From NCBI GenBank assembly GCA_963082875.1, contig OY720099.1, positions 6,820,001 through 6,884,000 on the forward strand: a DNA stretch of 64,000 nucleotides, given 5' to 3'. The translations under genes were made by a program, and so were the position numbers. This DNA comes from Corella eumyota. Taxonomy: Eukaryota; Chordata; Ascidiacea; Phlebobranchia; Corellidae. Each line of letters begins with the position of its first letter. The stretch's first letter is position 1. The notes under the pieces are model-generated. The model saw nothing but the letters and a program-made list of their open reading frames with translations. It did no database searches and was not told where the DNA came from. Of this stretch, positions 25,493 through 40,400 are shown piece after piece.

Positions 25493-28400
25493 CTATCGCA
25501 TTCCATTATTATACGAAAATAGCGCCGCAGCGAACTCTGGCGGCATAGCGCCAAACGGGGGTACGCCAGCAAGCAACGCCGAATTATGTAAATCGTTTAA
25601 CTGTTGCGGATGCGCGCCGTTTAAATGCGCCGCACGGTGGAGTAGTTCACCGTTCATTTGGCGCGAAAGTTTGGCAGTCTCGTTTGCTAGGTTACTTGGG
25701 TTTGGAACAACGCTTGGGTCGGGTAAAGGCCAGCCTGGATAGCCTGCCTGTAGGGATGCAATTTGGGAATATAACTGGTAAAAATGCATCATCGAGGCTG
25801 GATCGCTCGGCGAGTTAGCTAGCATAGATACTCGAGCTAACTCGGAAGCCGCTTTTGCTTGTTGCTGTTGATAGGTTACAATACGAAACGATTTGCCTTG
25901 GTTTTGTTGTTGTTGTTGTTGTTGTTGTTGCCGTAAATATGATTCTTGTAAACTTGCACTATGTGCGTGGGACAATGGAAGACCGGGCAACGAAGGTATA
26001 CCAGCAGTGGCTGGTAGAGGCGGCATCATTTTAAGAGTGGTTTGAATAATTCGTTCTAACATTTCTGGTGTACAGTCTTTGGGAATAAGCGGATAAATTG
26101 CGTTGGCCATTGTCGGTGGAAGACTGCTTAAGAGTTTATGTGCTGATGGCGTCATGCCGTTGTTTTCCTTCGGCGAATGTGTAAGTAACTTTGGATCGCT
26201 TGCGTGAATTTGATTTCGGGATTCGCGGCGATATTCGGGGTGAATTTCAGGCCTTGTTGGAGTTCGATAAGGACTTTGGCTGACACTGGATTGGCTAAAA
26301 GAATGCTTTCTGTCAGTAAGGTGAGCTTGTGTCGCAGTTTTTGAAACTGGAAAGCGTTCTTGATGCATAGAATGTGAAGGTAATTGATGTCTGACATCGT
26401 GCTGTGTCGAGGTCAGGCGATCCACAGTAAACGCACTGGAAAAAGGTTTTCTTGGCGTTGTGTTCGATTCTGGATAAGATCTCTTTGGCGGTAAACTCTG
26501 TAATTTGTCGTACACTTTGTGTTGAGTTGGTAAGTGTTTAACTTCGTCGACCCTAGTCGGGCTGCGGGGCCGTACCCGTTCATTTACAATGCGCGCATCA
26601 GCTTGTCGCTCAGTTTTAGGAGGAATACTCTGCGCTGCATGTTTATGCTGATCGCGAGAGGTAGCTAGCAAGCCCTTGGGTCTATAATAAGTCTCTTTAC
26701 GGAGTGTGTCATTGCTGTAAGTCGAGTTAGAGGGCGGCGTAAGAGGCCCTGATCGACTTGGAATACTTTGAGATTGCCGCATTTGCGACGAACTGTGGTG
26801 ATCAAGTCTAGGCGGGTACGACCTTTGATCTTGATACGCCGAAAGTGGCGCTCCATATCCTTGATGTATTTTATTGTTTTGGCTCATATGAGTACGTTCA
26901 TCTGCTTGATATTTCGAACTGGGCCGCAACTGATTGTCCGAAATACGAGCACTGCTCTCATGTCGTTGTGGGGTGTGGTTAGGTCGGTAGAACTCAGTTC
27001 GGCCGTTTGAGAGTTCTTTATCATGTCGGACAAGCGCAGTGGGCCGGACCTTTTTATCCTGGTATATAAGGTTTTGAATATCAAAACTACGACTACCAGG
27101 CGAAACAGTTGATTGTGGTGCTGCGTTTCGGGCACGCTTTGGACTCAAGGATAAACTTGTTTGTTGTAGATCGTCAGAATGTTGGCGTTTCTAAAAACAT
27201 GTAATTATTTAATTTAAAAAACTAATTTGAATAGGAATATTAGACCATAAGAAATACCAAACTATAAGAAATAAATCTGAATTTTATTAAAAGTTTTTTT
27301 TTGACTTAAGCTATTTTAACCACTTTCCTTGTTAGGCCGAACATATTTAGCTTGAAAATATTTTAACCTTGATTTAGTCTAACTACTAAAGTATCTAGTT
27401 TATTAATATCTTTCGACTTGCTTAAGTGTTTTCAATTTAAAGTATTAAGTTACCTGATTAAGAATTTTGTTGTCATCTCTGTTCAAATTCTCAATATTAT
27501 GAACCGCTTCAGGTTTAATTAACGTTGGCTGTCGAACTGATGTGAGAATAGTTTGTTTTGATTTTGTTGGCACGAACGGTGGCGGTTTACCGCTCATTCG
27601 AGGACAGTGTGTTCGACTTGAAATCGAATTTTGATTGAACTGAAACGGCGAAGTTCGTTGAAGGTTCGACTGTTCGACTATTACAGATGCCCGAGACATT
27701 TCGGGTTGGTTTAATCCTTTGGAAGTGTTTACCTCCGTTAAGTCGATTACCTCGTGTGGTTTTTTAACACTGTCTTGTTGAAGTTTGCTCGTAGGTACAA
27801 ATGCGTTTGGCTTGCTGAGATCCTCCGGTGCGCCGTCTAGCGGCGACCGTTCGAAGGCATTTTTCGATGACTTTTCGGACATCAGTTCCTCGCGTATTAC
27901 ATTATGCGCTAAGGTTTCAAAGTTGAGCAAAGACGCGGGATGGGATGTGATAGTAGGTTGAGACCATTGACTTGTCTTTATATCAGGTATTGATGGCTTG
28001 GTTAGGTTAGGACTAAGTATGGATTTAGTCGTGTTTTCCTGCTTTAGGTCTTGGTCTATTTTGGCACCATTTAGAAAGTATGCGTCGCCGTTGAACGCCC
28101 GACTCTGTAGAGTATTGTGTGAGAGAATCTAAATAGATAAACAACCCTTTAGGCATAAGATGCAAATTGTGATCGCAAATTACTAGGCAAGTTCAAAAAC
28201 TTGAGAAAAAGATGTGGTGATCAAATTGAAACCAAGCAATAAATAAAAGACTTAAAATGAAATATCTTTAGATTAATTAAACTTTTAATCCCACTTTAAA
28301 ATGTTGTTTTTTATAGAATTTAGTAAGCGGGTGTTTATTGGTGGGCAAAAATATGCACCATCATTATTAATAATAAAAATAAGTCTACAAAGTATTTTAA

Positions 28401-31400
28401 CTTATCTTATGTTAAGTTTAAATAACTAATTAATTAAAAATATTTCATTTTAAAATTAAATCAAAAATGAAAAAAAATTTTTATGATCAATGTTTAATCT
28501 TATCCGAAGCGGAAGTTATTTAATTAAGTATCAAAAAAAATTCCAAAATAATTAATAAAGATTATCTTTAAAAGTTTTTAAAATTTCAAGTAAAAACAAA
28601 GCGTTATTAATATCTACCTCGTCAGTAGTTGAACGGTGGTTTTCAGTATTTTTTAATTTATTAGATCCCGTTTCCTTATTTCTTAATACATGACGCAGGT
28701 GAATTTCCAAAGGAAGAAGTAATCTAGTTTGCAGAAAAGATAAATTCAAATTTAATTAACGTGTTTCATTAATAACTTTTCGTTTGCAAAAATGCGAAAT
28801 TTCCAAGGCTATTTCAATTCGTTTTATCATGTAAATTAAGATTAATGTTGTTTTAATAGGCTATTAATTAAAAGATGTTGACTTGTAAAGCATTAGGTCA
28901 TTATTTATGCTATCTTGTTATAGCATAATTACAGAGTATTCCTAATACGTGTAATATATGGAAAAAAATTGCATTTTTTATTTAAATTATGGTACTTTTT
29001 GGTTAAAAAATTAGAAACTTACTTTTCAAAATGTTTTCGAGTGCAAGTTGCAGCGCTCGTGCATGAGGGATTTCCCCCCATTTTGTCGTAGACATGTTTC
29101 CAAAGTCGTTTTGCTGTTACCTAAAAAATAAAATTAAAAATTTAATTCCTAAAAAAAACTATTTTAACAAAAAAATATCTAAAAAAAAACTTGTTTAGTT
29201 TAAATAAGTATTTAAGTTTACATTAATATTACAATCTAAAACAATTTAATTTTAAAAATATTAGGTGTTTGTTTTTACCATATCGTAGCCTCCATATTCT
29301 TGTGATAATTTATAAAACGTCCAAAGATCAACTAAAAAAAATTAAAAAAAATTGTTAGAAATATTTACCCGTTGTAAAAGAATAATATTTAATTTTAAAA
29401 AACACTAAATTTATAAAAAAAAAATTTTTTGATTAAAAATAATTTTAAAATTTTTAACAAGTGCTGATACTTTGTTTATTTTAATAAAAATATGTCTAAC
29501 AGACTAATGTTTATTATCAAAAATTCAAATCTATTTCAAAACAAAATAATTATTTGTGAAACAAAGGCCCTGTTAATATAACTAAAAAAGTGCTAAAAAT
29601 CAGATTACAACTTAACAACACTAAACAATAATGTATGCTTAAATCTAAAATCGTGATGGAATCGTAGTTATTATATAAAAAACGTGATAAATAACAAAAA
29701 ATAATAACCGAATGAAATTATGCCAAAGCGAAAATAAACAAATTTTTTTTTATAGCTAAATTAAATTGTTACACATACATGTGATATCATATAGTTAAAA
29801 ACGGAAATAAATGGTTATCAAGCTTCTTATGAATGAATATAATTGTAAATAACAAACCCGTATTATCTTAAAACGTTTTATACATTATAACGAATACTTG
29901 ATAATCTAATTATAGCCTTTATTTTAATATTAATTACAATTTTGTCTGGAAAATATCATTTTGTTATTGACTGGCGCTAATTTAATTTTAAAATCGTGTT
30001 TGATAATTAAATTGTAGCTATTTCTTTTTAAAAATATATAATAGAGTTATAATTACAGAAATTATATTTTTAGAAAAATTCGTTTTTGGTATCACTTTAA
30101 ATTTTTCCTACAGTAAATATAATTATACAATATTTTGTTATAGAAATAAAGTTAAACCCGTCTTTTTTAAATAACATTAGTTCATATAAATTATTTTTTC
30201 TGGAAATAAAACCTAATGTTTTTAATATACGATCCCGCCATTTTAATTAAAAATACTTTTTTTTATTATAATCTTTTCTACTAACATACTATATACGCTT
30301 TATATATCTTATTTTTAAAAGTAATATTAAAAATAAATTTTAACTACTGAATTAATAATATGATAATTAATACCAACTATTTAACGTGACTGTTACTAAT
30401 ATATTTGAGTTTAACCCACGTAAATTTCGTCTCTTTTAAATTGAAAATAAAGAACTATTATTTTAACAAATTTGAAAAATATACTAAAGTGTATATCTTT
30501 GAATAATATCGTAAGCAAAACACATAACAATTTATACCAACAAAATTATATTAAACTTAACTTAAAGTCCTTATTAATAAACCACTTACAAAAGTTAAAG
30601 TTTACTTATCAAATATAAATAAAAATAAAACATTTTAATTTTTTAAACTTACGTTTTTTAAATCCCAAAGATGGAATGCGGCCAATCGGAGTATTCCTTT
30701 TCCTCATAAACTTGTACAAAAGATCGAGGAACTCAGGTCTATTCTCCGGGACCTGGCCGCCATTAATCCCGCAGAGCAAAATTTCGTCGTCGAGGTTGAT
30801 GGCTTCGTAGTTTTGCTTCATTTCGTCTTCGCCAATCATGGGTGACGAAATAATATCCGTAAAATCTGGCGAATTGGTCGCATAGGGGTCGTTACTCTGG
30901 GTCGATGACGTCACAGAATTAACTGACCCCGTGGGTGACGGGACTTTTCTTGTCCTGTCGGTTGATATTACTCCGCAATCTGACAAACGAGATAGTGACG
31001 TTGCAGGGCTGGAGCTTCGTGATGACGCGTTTGATGTTGAATGTGACGTCACAGAGTTTGAAGAATCGGGTCTGTCCGATTTTGAACTTTCGGCGTCGGG
31101 TTGAGGCTTATTATGTTCCAATAAACTGTTCTTGATTGCAATGCTTAAAGCAGTAGCCGAAGACCTGCGACCTGAAGTCCGTTTCTTCGATTTTGTTTTT
31201 CGTTTCGAGCTCACAGCAGGTGATGTACTTTTTGTACCAGTCCGCGGTGAGGTCACCGCTAATTCAAATGTGAGGTCGGGGTTCGACTTCTCGTCGGTCG
31301 GCGTTGTCAGTTCGTTCACAGGTGTCGGAGTCCTCGATACACTTCGTCTGCTTCGTTTTGCAGAGCGAGAGAAAGCTGGTGAGTACTGCCCGAGATCAAA

Positions 31401-34400
31401 CGCGCTCTTCTGCGGCGATTTTCGCTTGCTACGCCGGCGACTGCTGCTTCGACGCGTCGGGGTGTCAGCGTCCTATTAAACAAACCAAAAGGTTAGTTAG
31501 CACGTTAACGGCACAGCAGCTAGCTATACGCGCGTGGTAATCTACCAACGGAAGGAGGCGGTGCCGCGGAAATACTAAGCACTGTTATGTTGCTATTCGC
31601 TTATAACGAGAACTCACTTTATTAACAACAACACCAACGCTAAGTCGTGCTCCACAAGCAAACGCTAGGCTAACAATGCATTCATATTGAACCCCCGCGT
31701 TATATAAAATGCTTCATTTGCATAGCGTAAAAGAATGTTTCATTTGGCAGAGATATTGCATTCACGATTTCAAAAGCGTGCATGTATTTACTACCACGTA
31801 AGATAAACACAAAATATTTTAAGTCACTTTGAAATTGGGAGAATTTTTTTTAATGATGTAAATATTTTCATGTGAAATTGAAAGTATAAAACAGTCTATT
31901 GTAAGATTGATAAATTACCTTGTTTTTTTTTCAAAAAAAGGCTAATTTTTGAAGACCACTATTTAGAATTATTTCATATTAAAAATTTTAATTTTAAAAT
32001 AAATATTTTTTTTAAATTTCACCCATTTATAAAATTACCCCCAACTTTTATTAAATATCCAATAAAACCCAATAACTCTACAGAAACATGGCCAAATTTT
32101 TACATTTTATTATGTTGTTTTGCCAAATTTAATACTCGTTATAAAAAAAAATTAATTTATATCATTAGGACAAAATAGTCTCAATTGAGTAGGAACGCTA
32201 TGTTAAATAATATCCCAAACGTGACTTATTTACATTAGGCCTGGCCGAGTTTTAAAGAATGCAGATAAGAGATTCCAATCACTATCATGCTTTTTAAACA
32301 CGTATATATCGTCGCACTATCAAAAGACTTCTTGTTGAAAATTTAGCATTCGCGGAATTGCAACGCAAACTATTTATAACTTAATGAGAGCGGACTGTTA
32401 ATAACTATATGCCAAGGCCCGAATACAAAATGTCTAACTGTTAGTCTGAAACGTGTAGGAGGAATGTCTGTGTATTCAGAAAGCGGCATTGCATCCGACA
32501 CAAAGTCATAACACGTTTTCCACGCCTTTGTCTATATACTCCCTAGCCTAAAATTCTACTTATTCATTTTGATAAACTAAATAAGATTACGCAGTGTTAA
32601 ATGCACGATTAAGGAAGTATTATGTTGCTGTTTATAACGCACATTCCTATTTCCTTATGGTCTATTTGCATACAGTATAGAATATATTAAATATTGAACT
32701 TGTATAAAATAATTTAAGTATTTTACATACCTTTAAGATATTTATTGATTTAGAAAAAACAAATCATAGTATTATATATTAACCATAACCTTTTAACAAA
32801 ATGTTATTTTTAAATGTAATTTAGGGATCTTTACTCTCAGTTGTACGACATTTTATTTTTACAGTATTATGACTTTCACATTAAGCCCCCCAAAAAATAA
32901 AATTTTTCTAAATTTATGCCACGACCTTTAAATTGTGACTATTTTTTGGGATTTTCTTATTTTAAACTAGTTTCGACACATTTATTCTCAGCCACGTATT
33001 ATAAGAATATTAAGGGGTTTAAGTTGACCCTCTCACAACTTAACTATACGAAAATATCAAACTAATTTCAAAAGATGTCTATTTAAAAGATTACGTGGAA
33101 TATACTGCATTAAGATAAAGGGCATTGTACTTTGTGTGATTGTAACATTAGTTCATAACCATGATATTTAAACAACTTCAACTTTTAACATGCATGTCTT
33201 GTAGTGTTATCAGTTCGTTATTTAACCTACTTGGCACCGAAAATCAAACAACACATCAAGAAAAATTTGACAGCCGAAACCAGTACTACAACATGTCTAT
33301 TTTCGGCGCTTATCTTATATGCTATACGCGTACGTTAAGTGCCATTTTGCATTATCGTTTATGCAAAACCAGTCTTTCTGCGTGCAAATAGTACCAGGTT
33401 TTCTTAAATACGGTGACATCGTTGATAAATAACTTCGCGGCGTCTATTTTCAAATCGCAATGACTCAGTTTGTGGTGAGTCGGTGATAGGCGCAAGCCAG
33501 CGTCCGAATGTTGGCCTAATTTAATTGTAGGATACTAAATTATCTGGCGATGTAAAAAAAGGCGATTACCGTATAATACCTGGCGTTTAAGTCGCGAAAA
33601 TTGCCCGAACCCGGAAGAAAAATAAGTGTAGAAGGCGTAGCATAACCTAGCAGCTCAAGTACCTTCTGCGATGTTTTTTCATCGAAAGTGTTTTCTGAAA
33701 CCAAACAATTCCGCGAAATTCAAAGTATCTCAGAAAACGAAACATCGTAGCGCGCCCGCATTGGCTAACCAGGGATCACGTGACCAAACGAGAAGTCACG
33801 TGGTGCATCCGGGATGCTGTGTTTCCGCAACGTTTCAGGCTTTCCTCGAATAGGGATAGACATGCTTAATTATGTGCACGTTTAGCTCGTGTGTTTACAA
33901 ACTATCGAGTAGCAAGACGTCTGCCATGTTGATTTCAATAATAAACTTTGTCTAAAAATACCGCGGAGAAAACACCAAGGAATAACGTTTTCAGGAAAAC
34001 TAACTAACAACAAATCTCTGAAACGAAATCCTTGCTAATGCGAAGGGCGAAAACATGTTAAAGTTGAGCGCACGGCGATCTTATTATTTTTAATGCGGAT
34101 AATCCATCAAGTTCTAAAGCGCTGCATATTCCATTTTGGACAGAGTTAAACCGCAAAACATTGCACCAACTTGCATATTAAACCAATCATTCACGATTTA
34201 GCTGATTATCAACACCATAACAGAAGTTAAGCGGTTAAAAGTACGTAATAAGCCATCACTAACAATTCTAACCACCAAGAGGATGTGTCAGGCCGGGTTG
34301 CAGGCTTCAAATTTCTGAGCAAAAGTCGTGACTAAAATCGTTCGATCTCAAATTGGCGGTAGCGCTAAAATCCGATTTAGCGCAAGTAAAAACAGACTTT

Positions 34401-37400
34401 TAACAGCCCGTAAAGGCTCCAACATTTAAATACCACACCGATTAACCTTGCTATTCCCAGAAAGTCGTATCAAGTTTGTTATGTCGAATAAACGCAGACG
34501 TGAGAAGGTTGGTTAAGCCTTTCCAGACCTTTAATCCGTAACTGTTTTGTTTAAGCACTGATTATAATTGTTTATATGCTGTTTACATACATATAACGAC
34601 ACCCAGCTGGTATTAGTGTAATGTTATTCTTCTAGGAACGAAAACTAGAGTTTCGCAGAAAGCTGGGTATCGGAAAATCGTCAATAATTTCAAGACGGGT
34701 GTGGATCGCGGAAAATAAACATCACGTTTCCTAACTTAACAACTGAGTTATTGTTAGGATAGCTTACCAAGTGTTGGTGTAAAGGGGTCAAAGGGCTCTC
34801 TGGGTTTGCCGAGTGGCCTGACTTTTTGGCGGAATTCTTCGTGCCGGACGGAAGCGAATTCTTTTTCGTTTTTTTTCGCGGTCTTCCTTTAAAAACTGGA
34901 GCTAAAAATAAATTTCGGGATTTTTGAAAATCTAAAAAATACCAATACACGTTAATCTAAAATACATGCATATCACTACATATAAAAACTCTATTTAAAA
35001 TCTAAAAATTTTTGGAATGTATTTTCGTTACCAATTCAAGCTATAATGGGTTAAAAACTTGTCTATTCCTTTAACTTGCGTAAGCACAGTGTTTTCATAT
35101 AACATAACCTTTACGTTAAATCTATAATCGTATCCTTAAAATAGTAGGCATTTACGTTTATGAAAAGGTTAAAAATGATGCAACTAAAGTTATACAATGT
35201 CTTTTGTATAGTTAAGGGTTAAGTTAGATATTTACAAAGTGGAAAAAATAATGAATTTTTAAAGCAACAAAAATTCGTGTATTGAAGCAACTACGATCAA
35301 AATCCATTTTATTACATAACAGTTTGGTTATGCAATATTTGTAGGCGGTTTTCTACGAATCAGAATACTATTGTAATATGAAACGACCCCCCAATTCTAA
35401 GCAATTCGCGGGATAGAGTAGTTTCTAATAACCTGTCTCGCTATTCAATTTCGGAATTAGTAAAACTTTACTAAATTCCCGAAAAAAATTATGTAACATA
35501 TTGTCATGGCCTTGATATAAATAACTAAAGTTTTTTTTGTTTGAACTATTACTATAACGTAAAGAATGTTATAATTAACCTTAAAAATACCCCAGGCCCA
35601 AATATTTAAGTTATTTTTTAGGAAAGTTTCGAATTTATATTAAGTAAAAAAAAGAAAAATACCGCTATAACATATATGTAAATTGATAGTGTAAACAAAG
35701 AATTATATCATTATAAAAAAATTATAAAATTTACTGAATTTAAATTTTAAAATAGGCTTCATACTCATTTTTTGTTGGCCCAATAATATTTTTACCCAAT
35801 ATAAAAATATAGGTCAGAGCGCCAAAAATTGAACACATTATTTGTTATGGCATTAACTCAAACACCAATTACTATAGTTAATTAAATCAAATTCGCCAAA
35901 TATTATTACTGGAGCCCCGTGAAAAGTTATATAACATACACCCACGAGGTTAGAAGTTTATATGCGAGCATGCTACCGCTTAAATACTTTAGCCTAATCA
36001 GCTATTACATCTTGACACATTTTCTCTTTAAAAATTAGATTACAACGTTAGGATAAGGTTAGATATGTTTGCTTAGCTTGCATATATATTTATATATATA
36101 TAAGCGGGTTTAATTTAAGGTCAGGATAAACTGATAGTTTTTGCTCATTCGACACTACAGTAAATATACCCACTTCTCCAATAAATAAATGTAAGTTAAC
36201 TTACCAAGCTCTTCACAGATTAGATCATGTTCGAATAGTTGTGGGTAGTCAAACGTATCACGACAAAAAACGATTCTCAATTTAGGGTTGCGACTTGTAA
36301 AAGCCCCGTGATTGGCTAATATTGACTCCGCCCCGGGTCTCGACAGCCAATCCCGTTCAACCCCTTCAATACGCTTCAGAATAGACTTGTGGCGACAATA
36401 TGCACCAACGCTTAGCATCACAACGCCAGCTTTGTGTCTCTTGGCGCACTGCGTGCAGTTTTGTTGTGTGGTTTCGGTGTTGTTTTCACCATTTACTTCC
36501 GTGTTGTTTCGAGGTGAAGTTTCGTGTTTGGCGTGTTCTGAATTATGTTGTTGGCCGCTGACGATTTCATTGTACTCTTGAGTATGTGTAGTGCAGAATC
36601 CATTTACTATACAATATATAACATCGTTTAAATGCTAGTGTATAACATTCTGTTTGTAATTTTTATTACAGCTAGATTACTTTAACAGAAAACAAATTGT
36701 AATACAAATTCTTACAGGAAGCTGCTAATGCCCTTTTCTCTACTTTCACGTCGTGCATATTGACGCTGGGTGGCAGTGTTTGAGATTTTAAAAGAGGTGA
36801 ATTACCGAATTTGACTTTGTTTCCGTTGGTAGGTGACTGTAAATAAAAATTAGAAATAAAAATATTAAAAATAATTTTTTTTTTAATTTTTTTTTTTTTT
36901 AATTTTTTTTCCAAAATTAAAATTTTGAGATCTTACGGGGCATAAAAGAAGAGGACTTCCATAATTCCACTCATCCGGCTCAACGACCCACGAAGCTAAA
37001 TCCGTAATCCTCATTACAATCTTTTCCGATACTGCCAGCATCTCATCCTAAATAGAACAAAAAAAATTTTTTTAAAAAATTAACAAAAAAATTGTTTTTA
37101 ATAAATATTTACAACATTTGTTGAGAATAATATTTGTACCACTCAAGAGTTAAAAATATATTTTTACGTGTTTTTTTAATTATAGCTTACACAATATTTT
37201 TAAAACTACATAAAAACAACAACATGTTGGTAAAATTAAGCGCTCTAATTTTAACATCATATTATTATAATAACAGTATTACTAATTTTCTTCATAAACA
37301 AAATATAGTAAACTAGCCCACGCACGCATTTAAGATAAAAGTAAAAAAAATTCTTTAAAATTACATAATTTTCGTTTTAGACACGGGTATAGAAAATATT

Positions 37401-40400
37401 AACGGAAATTTTGTTACGAAGTTTTTATGCTGATTATGAGAAAATAACTTAGAAAATTGAAGTTAATGAATGCTGTAAATAACAATAAATAAATAAACGC
37501 GGTAAAATTTAAAACATGATTTTAATTACCTTATATTCAAATAGGAGTTTATCTTGTTTTGAGAAAATGAATATTAAAATATGATGAATTATATGACAAA
37601 CAAGCATTTTAGCTTGTATTCGTTTAAGCATATGAAACGCTGTAACGCTTTACATTCTAATCTTATTCTTCGAAATTCGCAAATGAATTACCGGTACTTA
37701 TAAATAGCTTCTTAGAAAGCCTAGCTTGCAAAACAAATCGATGATAAGCGGGTGATTGTGTTTCAAAAATCAATGATCAGTAAAAAGAATATTCAAAATA
37801 TCAAACTCTTTTAATTTTGATACGATTAACCGAAATGTCACATCAAAAGTTCTATTAATAATTATTTGTGTACACATTGATAACTAAAAGTTGAAATTTA
37901 CACATACCACAAAACTATTTAAAAAAATTCCTAATTAAGATACAAAATGGTCTTGAAAATAGGTCAAAAAAAGGGTCAAGTAAAATGACATGACAGATTT
38001 GTTCAAATTCGAGCACGATTTGCGATATAACCTTTACTTTGTGTTATGTATATACACATGCTTTTATGCTGAGTTATTTTCGAGGTTTTAACACTAATCA
38101 GTAAACATGATTACTTTAAAACCAAACAAACGGCGTCATCTCGCGGACACAAAATAATTAATAGTCGTAAAAAATAAAAAAAATAAAAATTAATTTTTTT
38201 TAAATAAATAAATTATCTCTCGACTGACACCCAACGGATAAATATTTAAGTAACGTGATTTTCAACTTTTTTGTTTCTTATTAAAATTGATTTCATAGCA
38301 ACTGAAAATTGCTAAGTAAGGTTAAAAATATCGATAAATTAGTCAACATGTCCTATTATTTGAATATTTCATCTATTATTTAGTGGGCCACGCGACAGAA
38401 TGTGTAACCCTACTCAAGTGTATTAATAATTCACAAAAACAAGTTTAAAAATTATTAAAAATGCGTAAAATCTAAATTTAAGCTTTTTAAAATTAAAAAA
38501 AATAAAAATAGAAAATAAGTTTAAACATAAAAAAAATTGTTTAGTTATATTTTAAACATTAAATAAATTTTAAATAAATTAAAAAAATATGTATATAATA
38601 AATTTTAAGATACAAGTTTACAAGGTGCCGCTTCTAAAAACCTAAGGTTAATAGGCAAACACAAAACTTTAAACCACATAAGGTCATAAAAGGTTCCACG
38701 AATAATAAATAATTAACAAAAGGACGCAAGGCCGCGCAGAAGTTGTAAAAGGTTAATTATAAAGCTCTCTGTAATCTGGTATTAAATATTTATTTACTTT
38801 TTTATTTAATTGAATGGTAAATATTCTTATCAATTTTGGTAATTAATAGGCGTGTTATTATATATGTTTATGATATTTTTATAACATTTGCAATTATTAC
38901 AAAAATAAAATAAAAATATTTTTTTTATGTTTCTGTAAATTGTTTTTTGTTTGTATAAAATATTAATTTTTATTCTATATAACCACAGCTAAAGTATATT
39001 ATATAAAATCAATAAAGCAGGACCCAGAAAAATATCAAGTAGAAAATTACATTTCAACCAAATACCATGTAAATATTACATATGTTTACATTTCCACATC
39101 AGCCCAAAAGAACCTTTAACAAAAATTTGGATTATAACATTTACCACCAGCGGCACAAAAGAGCAGGTAAGAAACAGTTCAAAAAAATAGAGGTCCTGAA
39201 TAGATAACTAATCTGCCCCAATTGATTTAATTTTACGCCGGCATATGTTAAATTCTTATTTTAATTGCCTAAATATACTTAAAATACATTTAAATACCTA
39301 TGATGTATATATAGAATACTGTGATTTATTTTTAGTGATTTAATGTTATATGCGAAAGTATGAAAACATTATTGTGAGTAATTATGACCTCATAAACAAA
39401 AGATTATGGCGTAATACTGGTTATTAGGTCATACCAAAAAAACAATGAAACTATTATAGGATTTAAAAACGCTAACAGCCGTTTTTTGTTTAGGTAAAAA
39501 ATCACTCATACTATAATTTCCTTTAAAGTTTAAATTTACCAAAATTAAAAAACCATAAAAAATAAAACTCTTAAATTTAAATCTTTAAAATATATTGATT
39601 TCAATTTTTCTGATCAATAATTAAATAAATTGGTTCACTATAAATAAGCATTAATTTTGTATTGATTTAAAATTGTGTGATGTTATAACTCTTTGAGTTG
39701 GTCTTTCGACATTTAAATTCACGTGACACTCATTTTGCCAATGACGCTATGTTTAACATAATTATGTCATAAAATAAGGGGGTGTTAAAATAACTATTAC
39801 AACTATCAACAAAGTTACATAAAAGTCAAAAACCTTTTTTTATATTACACCATTTGGAGCAAATTAAATATTCAACATAACTATTGTTATCGATTTGTGA
39901 TATATTAAATAAAAAATATTTTTTTCTTGTTATTTTAGTGGCTAGAAATGTCAGACAATTGTGATTATTACGTAACAATAATTGGCAGATCGTTTAGTTA
40001 ATTTTAAATGTTAATGTTAAGTTTTTTTTTTTTTAAATTAAAATATAACAAATATCAACTGATTTTTTAATTTTTTTAGATAATCAAACACACGTTTTAC
40101 CCAATATACTTTCAATAAATAAGCATCGCTCGAAACAAAATCCAATAAATTATTAACGATTGTGTTGCCCGCAATTTCGCGTATTTGCTTCGTGATTACG
40201 TCACAAAGAGAACGCAAAAATTACGTCGCTTATGTAATTGAACCATTGTTACGACATAATTTAAAATGCAAAAATTACGCCCCGCGGTCAAAAAATTGCA
40301 GTCTTAAAAAAAACGAAAAATAAGTCCCAAATAATTTTGTTGTAAAACGTTAATAAAAATAATTACAACTATTTCGCGATGTTATTAAAACTTGACAAAA

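Larger units (their letters stand above)
31473..34767 (-). other. ARID5 intron (3.3 kb) with two promoter-like patches
   Basis: This intron precedes the exon that carries the ARID start. Most of it is AT-rich and featureless, but 31480-31730 and 33400-34550 are clearly richer in G+C than other introns here. The two patches are annotated separately. The short plus-strand open frames here show no codon pattern or recognisable protein. Confidence 0.6.

Noticed and set aside
26152-27135. Open frames overlapping the last ARID5 exon in other frames and on the plus strand
   Set aside because: They are shadows of the long ARID5 exon, which has homology and in-phase splice sites.
30935-31540. Plus-strand open frames opposite the Ser-rich ARID5 exon
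   Set aside because: They mirror the Ser/Arg-rich minus-strand coding sequence and match no protein I know.
36312-36581. 89-residue plus-strand open frame
   Set aside because: It lies opposite the ARID5 exon 36606-36205, whose minus-strand translation (CRHKSILKRIEG, CRDTFDYPQ) is clearly the real product.
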